Shown in pieces: positions 1 to 8,971 of a stretch of DNA of 64,000 nt. The notes below the pieces were generated by a model. The model was not told the DNA's origin. It saw only the letters and a list, made by a program, of their open reading frames with translations, and made no database searches. The stretch is from Crossaster papposus (taxonomy: Eukaryota > Echinodermata > Asteroidea > Velatida > Solasteridae), in contig JBAIAA010000432.1 of NCBI GenBank assembly GCA_037893245.1, positions 124,001-188,000 of the forward strand, given 5' to 3'. A program made the translations under genes and the position numbers. Positions within the stretch are counted from its first letter, which is position 1. Each line of letters opens with the position of its first letter.

Positions 1-1926
1 TCCACCTCACCTCTCCACCTCACCTCTCCACTCCTCCCCACCTCCACTCCCCACCTCCACTCCTCTCCACCCCCCCCCCCCCCCACCCCCCTTTTTGTGA
101 GAGGGTGTATCAAATGAAGATCAATAAATACTGGAAAGTTTTCACTTTTTTACAGAAATTGGTCGAGATTTGACCGGTTTTTGGTGGGCAGCAGCTGGGC
201 GAGTTGATAAAGTACTCTTACACATTTTTGGTTGGGGTAGACCGTGCGGCAGTATGGAGTTATTGCCCGAAATTTGTGCACGGTTTCTATTGTTTAACGG
301 CGGTTAACCTGTAAAAACCCTCTCCATCTGTGGGTCTCTGCCCTACGGGTGTCGGGAGACCCAGAGTTCTAGGGGTACAGAGCAAAGTGGTCCAGGCAGG
401 CCTATAGTGATTCTCGGCCCTCTGCAGCAATCATTTTGAGCGGTTGTGCTTCGACCTAGAGCGCTTAGTGTCTTCAGTGTCTGAATAAGAAATACTGTGA
501 TTCGAATCAGACGAATCAGTACTATTTTCGTCGGATTCACTAAAATAACCGAGGAAGAACTTTCACTATCGTCCATGTTAAATTCGATTACGTTGTACAG
601 CGTGCGTGTGCCGACTGTGTGTATCTACGTGTGTGTGCACAAAGCGTACGCGAATCATATCCACGCAAACCCGTCTCGTACCTAGACGTGGGGTACCGAC
701 TATCGCAAATTTGTCTGGGTTCTGCTTCGGTTTACGTCACTCATTTTGAGTGGCCGCGAAACTTTAAAAAAAAAAAAAAAGGGGGGGGGGAGGGCTCATT
801 TTTTGGGCGAAAAATTACCACACTAAACGTACACTAGAACTAGCTTTGCTTCTTATTCACATTTAATACACATAAATCTATTAATTTAAAACAAAAAATT
901 GCGTAATGAAGATGTTCGACTGCATGTCTTCTTTAAAGTTATTACCAACTTGTTGGCCCTACAAGCCTTGTTTTAAACTGACCTTCCAATTTAGATAATT
1001 AAGAGCCCGAGACAATCCGCACGCATGCAGTTAACAATATGTGCTGCAATGTAGAACTGAGCCGCTCCATCCCCACTGAAGTATCCCATTTCATTCTGCG
1101 TCTCACCATTAGCCTCTCCTGGCTAAATCCTCGTGTCTGGCTTCTCGTGCCAGTCCTGTTTCTACTGAATAGCAGAGGGTGTCAGCAAGTTCCTGCGCTA
1201 TATCCAGGCTGCTTCGGGTATATAGGTGAACTCGTAAGGTTGGTTGCCATTCCATCTAGAAGGACAACTCTGATCACAAACCCGGGTAGGTGGAGCTCGT
1301 TAGCATAGGTCGGTAATATGCCTAGGAGGACAACTCAGGCTAACGAGCTCTAACCGAGTTTGTGATCAAAGTCCTCAATATGACTAAGAGAAGGACAACT
1401 CTGATCACAAACCCGGGTACGTAAAACTCGTTAGCCAAAAATAGCAGTCTATACTCTCCAGCGCGTAACAACCTTGACCCAGCTATGGGTTAAATAGTAT
1501 GAACTAAGCATAATGCCTTCAGGACGTATGAGGGCATATCTGCCCCAACTGTCAATGTGCTTCTAGAATAGATGAAATTCCTTAGTCATGTATTACCCTT
1601 CCATCTAAGTGAAAAACACTCCAAAATCCAACCTGGGATCGTGCAGGGTGCCACACTTGTGGCAGTGTCTGCACCAGTGTGGCGCACATTCGCCTGCACG
1701 ATGCAGACAGTGGGAAGAGACTATACGCACAACGTTTCCATCAAAATCCTTTCATTTGTGTATTAAAGTTATTTATCAATGATGAGTTACTTAATTTCTG
1801 AGTTTTGTGTGTGGAAGCCAAGTATCGATGAGGAAATGGTAACGGGAACAGGCAGAGGATGCTGCTGAAATGTTTTAGCCACAACGATCGACAAGTTGGG
1901 CAGATGTCGCCTTCGTGTTCTCAGGA
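1..1926. other. Host flank left of the Polinton, no gene recognised
   Basis: No convincing gene is visible. The first 90 bases are a pyrimidine-rich tract built from CCACCTC-like steps ending in a long run of C. A run of 15 A followed by 10 G lies at 766-790. The last bases before the mobile element (1922-1926, CAGGA) are repeated on the far side at 18375-18379. Short open frames here have no recognisable motif. Confidence 0.6.
1258..1435. repeat. Three-copy direct/inverted motif
   Basis: A roughly 40-base motif containing ACAACTCTGATCACAAAC and ending in CTCGTTAGC occurs at about 1261-1304 on the plus strand, inverted at about 1338-1373, and again direct at about 1391-1435. Copies 1 and 2 can form a long stem. 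This looks like the ends of small foldback or MITE-type elements. I do not recognise the family. Confidence 0.55.
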
Positions 1927-2114
1927 AGTAGTAGGGATAGGCCGTATCTAAACCAAATCTTAAAAACTCAATTTTGTCTAATATTTTTTTAAATCTTAAA
2001 AACTCAATTTGAACCAAATCTTAAAAACTCAATTTGAACCAAATCTTAAAAACTCAATTTGAACCAAATCTTAAAAACTCAATTTTATCTAAGCGAGCGC
2101 CCTCTATGGGTTAA
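1927..2114 (+). repeat. Left terminal inverted repeat of the Polinton
   Basis: The repeat begins AGTAGTAGGGATA and continues with about five copies of a 25-bp unit containing AAATCTTAAAAACTCAATTT. It ends with GCGAGCGCCCTCTATGGG followed by TTAA. The same order occurs inverted at the right end, but there with seven copies of the unit, so the two repeats differ in length by whole units. Confidence 0.9.
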
Positions 2115-2186
2115 TCAAAAAAAATAGATTTTGTTATCTTGGTTTACTCTCAATAAAAATTAAATAAAAAAAATATTATAATACTA

Positions 2187-2200
2187 TATTATAAAGTATG
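2187..2200 (+). promoter_or_regulatory. TATA-like motif abutting the polB start
   Basis: TATTATAAAG ends two bases before the ATG at 2198. It is one of a series of TATA-like motifs placed directly on start codons throughout this element, too close for a normal animal core promoter with a leader. It may be a virus-type promoter giving very short leaders. This is inference from position and recurrence. Confidence 0.45.
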
Positions 2201-5200
2201 ATGAAGAAACCAACACCAATAGGATATGGACGTTGGTCTAAATCAACCTTGCAACAATATGTTCAACGAAATAATATCACGATCTCAGGACGGAGCATAC
2301 GTCGGAACTATATCGACGCCATTAGAATAGAGGAGAATCAATATAAAAACTTGAATCGCAAGAGACTAGATGATCTCAAACAAATCGTAGACGACCAAAA
2401 GTTAGAATTTACACCAACTGGTAAATTAGGTCGATTTTTACGAAAGGATTTAATTTTAGCGATTAAATCGTATAAAAACCCCGATAGCTTCAGAGAGGCA
2501 GATTTTCAAGTACATAGAGCTTTTAGTAACAGTTATAGAAACTGGGAGCTGGCACCTAGGTTGTTTAACAACGACGTAGAGCAATTTTTTAATACACACG
2601 TGAAGCAGATTGAAAAAATTGTTATGTCGGAGCTGAGAGATCTATCATCTATAAAAGTTCAATTAGGATTTAAAGCGAAATACGATAAAACAAATCAAGA
2701 TAGCTTAGTAGAAACCAGCGCTTTTACCTTTTTTGGTAAAAAACAAGTTGTTTTAAACGAGAGTCAGATAAAACAAATAGTAAAAGATCAAATCTTTAAA
2801 ATAAAAGAAAAACACGCTAAAAATACCACTCAAGGATCGGGTTGGAACCTCGTTGAAATACTCGCGTTTTATATTAACATCGACCAATATAACCCTATGA
2901 GAGGCAGTTCTTATATAAAATTACCGCAGTTTTTAGTAAACAAAAAGGCTTTCATTAACGTCAGAAACAAAGACAACGAATGTTTTCGGTGGTGTTTGAG
3001 AGCCGCTCTCGGTAAGTATACCGACAAAATAAAACAACGAGTAAAAGACAAACCCGATTTTAAAATCCACGAAGACAGGACGTCAATTTACGATAAAAAC
3101 GATGGATTAAATTTTAAAGACGTAGACTTCCCCGTTCAAATCAATCAAATAGAAAAGATAGAGAGACAAAACAATCTGAGTATAAATGTGTTTGCGCACG
3201 AAGAAAAGTCTACAGAAGTACGACCGTTATATTCATCTAAAAACGCCAACGACCCCAATACCATAAATCTGTTGTTGTTTTCCTCAGGTAAAACGAATCA
3301 CTATTGTTGGATAAAACATATATCTAGAATATTTTTTAACCAAACGAAACACAAACATAAAACATACGTCTGTCTCAGATGTTTGGCGCACTACAACACA
3401 CAAGACAAGTTGGACAGACATACGCAAGATTGCGAGGGAACAGATATGCCACCATCTGAGGTCGTCTTTCCAAAAGGTTTTAACGACGACCCTCCGGTAT
3501 TAAAATTTAAAAATCAAAGGTTTGCGCAAGACGCGCCTTTTGTCATTTACGCCGACTTTGAATCGGTATTAAAAAAATTAAAACCCCAAGAGGCAAACAC
3601 GCAGGAGACTCAAGTTCACAAAGCTTGCGGTTATTCGTTGATCGCTTTAAGGTGCGACGGTAAAGTTAAATTTAAAGAGACCTATAGAGGAACAGATGCC
3701 GTAACCAAGTTCTTAGACTCGACGTTGTATTTAAGAGACAAAGTAAACGAAGTTTTTTCAAACCCCAAACCCATAGACTTTACCACAAGAGACAACATCG
3801 ACCACCAAAACGCAGACACGTGTTGGATTTGTGATAAACAAATATACCCCAACTACTCTTCAAACTGTCAGTGCCCTATACCAAAAGAACCTCGCACTGA
3901 CGAAGAACAAAAAGAATATTGTTACGTAAACAAAAAAGGATTTAAAGAGTCAGAGTGTCTAAAGTGTAAAAAACGTATCAACAAATTTAGAAAGGTGAGA
4001 GATCACTGTCACATCACGGGTAAATACAGAGGAGCCGCTCACGCTTTTTGCAATCTAAAACTGCAGGTGGTACCCAATAAAACCACGATACCCGTCATCT
4101 TTCACAATTTACAAAATTACGACGCTCATTTAATCATGCAAGGTTTGTCTAACATCAAAGAAGAAATCGGTTTTATTCCTAGCAACTCAGAAAAATACAT
4201 TTCGTTTTCAATCGGTCAACTGAGATTTATAGACTCGTTTAAATTTATGGCAGCGTCGTTGGATAGGTTAGTCAACTCATGTCCCAAAGAGGCGTTTACT
4301 CTACTCAGAGAACGATATAAAGATCAAAATCCTAAGAGTGTGGACCTACTCTTACAAAAAGGTGTTTATCCATACGAGTATATGGACTCATTCGATAAGT
4401 TTGAAGAGACGAGTTTACCAAGCATCGACAACTTTTATAGCAGCCTCAAAGACTCGAATATCTCGCAAGAAGATTATTCTAAAGCTCAACAAGTGTGGAA
4501 CGAATTTAACGTAAAAAACTTGGGTGAATATCACGACTTATACGTGACCACCGACGTGTTACTTTTAGCAGGTGTGTTTGAAAATTTTAGAAAAATGTGT
4601 AAAAAGAACTATAAGTTAGATCCCGCTAACTATTATACCTCTCCTGGGTTATCGTGGGACGCGCTATTAAAACACTCGGGAGTCGAGCTCGAGTTATTGA
4701 CCGACGTGGACAAACATCTGTTTTTTGAAAAAGCAAAAAGAGGAGGACTCTCGAGCGTGGGTGGCGCTAGGCACTATAAAGCAAACAATAAATATCTACC
4801 CGATTATAATCCGGGCGACCCATCGTCTTACATCATGTATCTCGATGCCAACAATTTATATGGTTGGGCCATGAGTCAGTATTTACCTTACGCCGATTTT
4901 AAATGGGCAAAAGCCAAAAACTTTACGACGGAACTCATTATGTCAATCTCAGAAACGTCCGATATAGGGTGTCTGTTGGAGGTAGACTTAGATTACCCCA
5001 ACGCTTTGCACGATTGGCACAATGATTTTCCGCTAGCCCCCGAAAATATCAAAGTACCCAAAGAGTGGTTATCTGAGTATCAACTGGGGTTAACCACAGC
5101 CGGGTTAACCAATCTGAACGAATCTAAATTAATAGCCACTCTATACAACAGACGTAAATATGTCTTGCACTACAGATCGTTACAACAGTATCTAAATCTT

Positions 5201-6133
5201 GGTATGCAACTCAAAAAAGTACATCGCGTATTAAAATTTAAGCAAGCGCCTTGGATGAAATCTTACATAGACAAAAACACTCAACTAAGAGCTAAAGCAA
5301 CGTCTGACTTTGAAAAGGACTTTTTTAAGCTCATGAACAACAGCGTTTTTGGAAAGACGATGGAAAACGTGAGAAATAGAACGGACGCGTTTTTGCTCAG
5401 AGACGACCAAGTTTCCAAATATCAAAAGTTGACGCGTAAACCGAGCTATAAACACACGACGGTTTTTACCGATTGCAATCTATCGTTTATCGAAATGTAT
5501 AAGACCAAGACGGTATTAAACAAACCTATTTATGCGGGGGTGAGTATTTTAGACCTCTCAAAAACTCTCATGTACGACTTTTATTATAACCACCTCAAAG
5601 AGACCTATAGAGACCGAGTAGGGTTACTTTATACCGATACGGACAGTCTACTCTTGAGCGTTGAGACGGACGACGCCTACGAAGATATACAAAAAGACCC
5701 ACAGTTGTACGACCTGTCAAACTACCCCACCGATCACCCCTTGTACGACTCTAAAAACAAAAAGGTCATCGGTAAATTTAAAGACGAGTTCGGTGGAAAA
5801 CCAGTCAGCGAATGCGTTTGCTTAAGACCAAAGATGTACTCGATTTTAACCTCTGACTCTAACCTTAAAAAAGCCAAAGGGGTCACAAAGTCGGTCACCG
5901 ACAAAAAATTAAGTCACGATCGTTATCTCGACTGCCTCAAAAAAAAAGATTCTCAGCTAGACACGATGACGTACATCAGATCGAAAAATCACATCTTGCA
6001 CACCATAACTCAAAACAAACTGTCGTTGAGTCCGTTAGACACAAAGCGGTATATACTCCCGAACGGTTCTACTACTCTAGCTTTTGGCCACTATAAACTA
6101 GGAGGTAACTCGGTGTCTGGAGGCACAACCTGA
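2198..6133 (+). CDS. Protein-primed family-B DNA polymerase
   Basis: The product, 1311 aa, would replicate the element's linear DNA by protein priming. Visible parts in order: a C2H2-like zinc motif near residues 390-410 (CLRC then H and C); the exonuclease I box YADFES near 452; a cysteine-rich insertion near 545-625 ending in a treble-clef/HNH-like DHCHITGKYRGAAH segment; an exonuclease II-like NYDAHL near 640; YVTTDVLLLA near 784; polymerase motif A DANNLYGWAM near 883; motif B NNSVFGKT near 1047; motif C YTDTDS near 1145. All catalytic aspartates are present and the frame is uninterrupted. Its last 43 bp overlap the 3' end of the convergent integrase gene. A second Met follows the first, so the start could be one codon later. 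Confidence 0.93.
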   Translation: MMKKPTPIGYGRWSKSTLQQYVQRNNITISGRSIRRNYIDAIRIEENQYKNLNRKRLDDLKQIVDDQKLEFTPTGKLGRFLRKDLILAIKSYKNPDSFREADFQVHRAFSNSYRNWELAPRLFNNDVEQFFNTHVKQIEKIVMSELRDLSSIKVQLGFKAKYDKTNQDSLVETSAFTFFGKKQVVLNESQIKQIVKDQIFKIKEKHAKNTTQGSGWNLVEILAFYINIDQYNPMRGSSYIKLPQFLVNKKAFINVRNKDNECFRWCLRAALGKYTDKIKQRVKDKPDFKIHEDRTSIYDKNDGLNFKDVDFPVQINQIEKIERQNNLSINVFAHEEKSTEVRPLYSSKNANDPNTINLLLFSSGKTNHYCWIKHISRIFFNQTKHKHKTYVCLRCLAHYNTQDKLDRHTQDCEGTDMPPSEVVFPKGFNDDPPVLKFKNQRFAQDAPFVIYADFESVLKKLKPQEANTQETQVHKACGYSLIALRCDGKVKFKETYRGTDAVTKFLDSTLYLRDKVNEVFSNPKPIDFTTRDNIDHQNADTCWICDKQIYPNYSSNCQCPIPKEPRTDEEQKEYCYVNKKGFKESECLKCKKRINKFRKVRDHCHITGKYRGAAHAFCNLKLQVVPNKTTIPVIFHNLQNYDAHLIMQGLSNIKEEIGFIPSNSEKYISFSIGQLRFIDSFKFMAASLDRLVNSCPKEAFTLLRERYKDQNPKSVDLLLQKGVYPYEYMDSFDKFEETSLPSIDNFYSSLKDSNISQEDYSKAQQVWNEFNVKNLGEYHDLYVTTDVLLLAGVFENFRKMCKKNYKLDPANYYTSPGLSWDALLKHSGVELELLTDVDKHLFFEKAKRGGLSSVGGARHYKANNKYLPDYNPGDPSSYIMYLDANNLYGWAMSQYLPYADFKWAKAKNFTTELIMSISETSDIGCLLEVDLDYPNALHDWHNDFPLAPENIKVPKEWLSEYQLGLTTAGLTNLNESKLIATLYNRRKYVLHYRSLQQYLNLGMQLKKVHRVLKFKQAPWMKSYIDKNTQLRAKATSDFEKDFFKLMNNSVFGKTMENVRNRTDAFLLRDDQVSKYQKLTRKPSYKHTTVFTDCNLSFIEMYKTKTVLNKPIYAGVSILDLSKTLMYDFYYNHLKETYRDRVGLLYTDTDSLLLSVETDDAYEDIQKDPQLYDLSNYPTDHPLYDSKNKKVIGKFKDEFGGKPVSECVCLRPKMYSILTSDSNLKKAKGVTKSVTDKKLSHDRYLDCLKKKDSQLDTMTYIRSKNHILHTITQNKLSLSPLDTKRYILPNGSTTLAFGHYKLGGNSVSGGTT

Positions 6134-6990
6134 AGCTCTTGACTAACGAAACTTCGATTGGGACCTTTCTTGACATAGTAAATAGTGGGCTGGTTGTCTA
6201 CTTTGATCGCGCGGTCTAGACTAAACACCTCGAGACTCCAAATAGGATCGGTCGCTCGCCTGCGTTCTCCTCCCTCTAACTCACCAGGTGCGTAAAGATA
6301 TCTAAAAATATCACCTTTTTTCACCAACTCTTTTTCTACTTTGTCCGCGGGAGAAGAACTCATTTGGCGAACTTGCGTTTCTTGCATGGCAAGCTTAGGA
6401 GTGAGTGGCTCGTAGTCTTCCGTCGTTATTAATCTGGTGGTTTCGTCGTTTAACGCCTTAATCACGTCGGGCAATCGTTTAACCCAGAGTCGCGATCTCT
6501 CAGTTGGATTAACGATTTCTTCTTTTTTCTCTTTCAGTTGCTTTTTAAATTCACCGTGAAATTCTTTACCCGCGTCTACTTTTAACAGTTTAGGCCAAGT
6601 CAAAGGTGACCTCGCGTAAACTCGAGCTAGAGCGTCTGCCACTTGGGTACTCGTCTTGTTGGTCAAAGGTTCGGCCTCTTTAAAACGCGTGGCTACGTCC
6701 ACGACCGTCATCGCGTACTTGTATTCTTTTTTACCGACTTTATCGTAAGGTAAAAATAACAAGTCTATCTGATGCATTTTGTTTGGCACAGCCATGGACT
6801 TGTTTAAACTCGTAGGCCGGCTTATATGCATAGGAGGAGGTAAATAAATTTGCCACAACGCTTGTTTTTTTAACCAGTTTCTGGTTTCTTCTTTGGACGC
6901 GCCCGTTTTTTTAGCTAATTTTATAACCGCGCCTTCACCCTTCCAATAACCGGCGGGGCTGTAATATACTTTTTTAAACTTTGTTTCCAT
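6091..6990 (-). CDS. Polinton retroviral-type integrase, probably internally deleted
   Basis: The product, 299 aa, belongs to the rve-type integrases that insert Polintons into host DNA. The core shows the first catalytic Asp in HQID (residue 76) and the second in KVDAGKEF (residue 139). The helix that normally follows about 35 residues later with the catalytic Glu (a VERFNR-like motif) is not visible. The sequence passes from a Lys-rich stretch at 149-158 straight to RSRLWVKRLP (165-174), which resembles the region beyond it. An Asp does fall 36 residues after Asp139 (175), but in the wrong context. The C-terminal 70 residues resemble the SH3/chromo-like integrase tail. No TATA motif abuts its start, unlike its neighbours. 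The 3' end overlaps polB antisense. Confidence 0.85.
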   Translation of the reverse strand: METKFKKVYYSPAGYWKGEGAVIKLAKKTGASKEETRNWLKKQALWQIYLPPPMHISRPTSLNKSMAVPNKMHQIDLLFLPYDKVGKKEYKYAMTVVDVATRFKEAEPLTNKTSTQVADALARVYARSPLTWPKLLKVDAGKEFHGEFKKQLKEKKEEIVNPTERSRLWVKRLPDVIKALNDETTRLITTEDYEPLTPKLAMQETQVRQMSSSPADKVEKELVKKGDIFRYLYAPGELEGGERRRATDPIWSLEVFSLDRAIKVDNQPTIYYVKKGPNRSFVSQELQVVPPDTELPPSL

Positions 6991-6999
6991 TTAACTTAA

Positions 7000-7428
7000 C
7001 TAAACAAACTTATAAACTAAAAAACCTACCAACGCAGTTCCTCCTAAAACAAACGCTAACTCGCCGGTCTTTTGATCTTCGCTCGGAGCGTAAAAATCAG
7101 CTAGAGTGGGCTCATGCCGCAGCCCCACAGGTATTTGTGCGTCTGAGCGAGTAACCGAGTTGTATTCTCTAAGAGCCTCGTCTATACTTTCAAAAGTCCT
7201 TTGAGCCTTAGCTTGTTTTTTGAGTCGATCGTTTAACCAATCGAGATACTTTACCCTCGCTATTTCCCAATTGTTTTTTGCCGTTGCCAGTTTTTCTAAA
7301 GCTAAGTCGTGTCTCTTGCGCTCTTCGTCTTGTTGTTGTTGTTTCATGCTCGAAAATAAAAAGTTTGACCCCGTGAAAGCTAAGGCGTTAACTATTGCGC
7401 CTCCTATCATCATAGCGATGCTAGCCAT
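7000..7428 (-). CDS. Small two-membrane-segment Polinton protein, function unknown
   Basis: A 142-aa protein with a hydrophobic segment near residues 3-25 (IGGAIVNALAFTG), a charged Lys/Glu-rich coiled-coil-like middle (30-75) and a C-terminal hydrophobic segment (about 124-140). A virion membrane or minor structural role is possible, but I see no catalytic motif. It ends 9 bp downstream of the integrase start on the same strand. It is divergent from the 7466 gene, with a spacer of only 37 bp that must hold both promoters. Confidence 0.7.
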   Translation of the reverse strand: MASIAMMIGGAIVNALAFTGSNFLFSSMKQQQQDEERKRHDLALEKLATAKNNWEIARVKYLDWLNDRLKKQAKAQRTFESIDEALREYNSVTRSDAQIPVGLRHEPTLADFYAPSEDQKTGELAFVLGGTALVGFLVYKFV

Positions 7429-7465
7429 ATTTTAAAATAAGTAATATAAAAAATACCTATAAAAA
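7429..7465. promoter_or_regulatory. 37-bp divergent promoter spacer
   Basis: This A/T-only-like spacer separates two divergent genes. The plus-strand gene has TATAAAAA directly against its ATG (7458-7468) plus a second ATATAAAAAAT upstream. The minus-strand gene has TTTTAAAAT against its ATG. The spacer is too short for separate conventional animal promoters. Confidence 0.5.
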
Positions 7466-8926
7466 ATGATTAGCGACATAAACAACACGGCGAGACTGAA
7501 AGAACAAGCTAAAAATTACTCTAGACTGATCGAAGAAGATAAAAATATATCGAGACTGAAAGAACAAGCTAAAAATTACTCTAGACTGATCGAAGAAGAT
7601 AAAAATATATCGAGAATGAAAGAACAAGCTAACAAGCTAGACTTAGATTTTAAGAGTCTAGAGATAGTAGTTAACGCGGCCGGCCGCGGTTCTTTTATGG
7701 CTACTTTTCCAGATCTATTTAGCGACTATAAGTTACCCGTCGTTAAAACGGACGAGGTAATAAACAGATGGAAAACTGATCCGTTGACGTTTTATCAAAA
7801 TCAACTTAATTTTGCCATTTGGTGTAGTACCACCGGGGTAGGTTTGGGGTGGGATCTACTTTATTCAACGGATCCTCTGACGAGCGTTGTATACAGATTT
7901 CACGTTTATTTTACCGTTAGAAAAATATTAGAGTTTCTTAAATGTCCCACTCCGAACGATACTATATTTAATGCCGTAAACAACAACATAGATCGTGGGT
8001 CTTATATCGACGCGTGTAGATTTTATTCTACGGATCCTAAAAATACTTGGATACAGACGGTAGATCATTATTCTGGTGGATTGGGACAGGCTTATGCGTG
8101 GGGTAAACCTCTGGGAGATTACGATACCACGGACTTGGGTATTGGTTACGGTAAATACGCGGGAGGAACTAAAATGGGGTTTGGTCCCTCGGATCCTCCT
8201 GGAGGATCTGGACGTTACAGCTCTCAAACGGTGACAAATTTGACGCAAGACGACGCCGTTGGCTCGGCGTGGAAACGTTTTATAAGCCCCACCACTCACT
8301 TTACCGACGTCGGAATAGAAAAAATAAACGAATCTATCAGGGCGTATGTTTACGCTCTGCTGGGAGCCCAGGCTCAAACAAAAACTAGTATTTTAACTCC
8401 GGGTACGGGGCTCGATGCCCAAACCCAGTTTGTTAATATCGTCGAAGGTTTGATATCGTCTCCGACCGATCTGGAAGAATCTATAACCCAATTTCAAGAT
8501 TCGCTGCAATACGCCAGGAGTTCGTTAAACTTTGTGTTGGCAAAAGGATTATATCTCGTGCCTTCAAACATGCAATTGCGAATCGGAACCCACGAAGGAT
8601 ATAACAACAATATACAGATTGCGACCGCTGAGTTGGCGTTGGGATTAAACTCAAAGATAAACTCGAGCGTACCACCAACGCCAACTCTCGCGGTCGACCT
8701 AGCACCAACGCCCCAAAACCCGGCTCAACCACCACCACCAGCAACACCAGCGCCTGCGGTCGAGCCACAACCCTTTTTTATACCCGCGGTCGAGCCACCA
8801 ACACCTGCTCCCACACCCGCGGTCGAGCCACAGCAGAGAGATCCTCATGAGTATGAAAAAACTTCGCTGATTGTCGGTACTTTAGCCATAGCGGGTATCT
8901 CATACCTGCTTTTAGACTTGTGGTAA
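7466..8926 (+). CDS. Large Polinton protein with N-terminal repeats, Pro-rich stalk and C-terminal anchor
   Basis: A 486-aa protein. Residues 9-55 are an exact 20-residue tandem repeat (RLKEQAKNYSRLIEEDKNIS, about 2.3 copies), which is Lys/Glu-rich and helix-prone. Residues about 60-395 form a globular domain without a known catalytic motif. From about 403 there is a Pro/Ala/Val-Glu-Pro-rich low-complexity stalk with PAVEPPTP-like steps, then a charged segment and a C-terminal hydrophobic helix (TSLIVGTLAIAGISYLLL). The layout suggests a virion surface or membrane-anchored structural protein; this is inference. Its 3' end faces the 8972-10315 gene across a perfect hairpin. Confidence 0.75.
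   Translation: MISDINNTARLKEQAKNYSRLIEEDKNISRLKEQAKNYSRLIEEDKNISRMKEQANKLDLDFKSLEIVVNAAGRGSFMATFPDLFSDYKLPVVKTDEVINRWKTDPLTFYQNQLNFAIWCSTTGVGLGWDLLYSTDPLTSVVYRFHVYFTVRKILEFLKCPTPNDTIFNAVNNNIDRGSYIDACRFYSTDPKNTWIQTVDHYSGGLGQAYAWGKPLGDYDTTDLGIGYGKYAGGTKMGFGPSDPPGGSGRYSSQTVTNLTQDDAVGSAWKRFISPTTHFTDVGIEKINESIRAYVYALLGAQAQTKTSILTPGTGLDAQTQFVNIVEGLISSPTDLEESITQFQDSLQYARSSLNFVLAKGLYLVPSNMQLRIGTHEGYNNNIQIATAELALGLNSKINSSVPPTPTLAVDLAPTPQNPAQPPPPATPAPAVEPQPFFIPAVEPPTPAPTPAVEPQQRDPHEYEKTSLIVGTLAIAGISYLLLDLW
7491..7620 (+). repeat. 60-bp exact tandem repeat inside the 7466 gene
   Basis: Two copies of a 60-bp unit are identical base for base, and a third partial copy follows with one change. The repeat keeps the frame and encodes a 20-aa helix-prone unit. 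Perfect identity at the DNA level points to very recent duplication. Confidence 0.9.
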
Positions 8927-8968
8927 AAAAAAAAAGCCTTCTGAAACCAACAGAAGGCTTTTTTTTTT
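8926..8968. terminator. Perfect hairpin between convergent genes
   Basis: A run of A, then GCCTTCTG, a 7-base loop AAACCAA, then CAGAAGGC and a run of T forms an uninterrupted stem of about 18 bp. It begins within the stop codon of the plus-strand gene and ends four bases from the stop codon of the minus-strand gene. By symmetry it presents an identical stem followed by U on both transcripts, so it could act as a bidirectional 3'-end signal. Comparable hairpins mark 3' ends in mimiviruses and their virophages. Confidence 0.75.
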
Positions 8969-8971
8969 CTC

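Noticed and set aside
6091..6990. Asp175 as the third catalytic residue at the correct spacing
   Set aside because: It lies in WVKRLPD, which resembles the segment downstream of the catalytic helix in this family. The spacing match is probably coincidence.
7928..8377. 149-aa minus-strand frame inside the 7466 gene
   Set aside because: Arg/Ser-rich shadow of a clearly coding opposite strand, with no start motif of the kind seen on the element's other genes.
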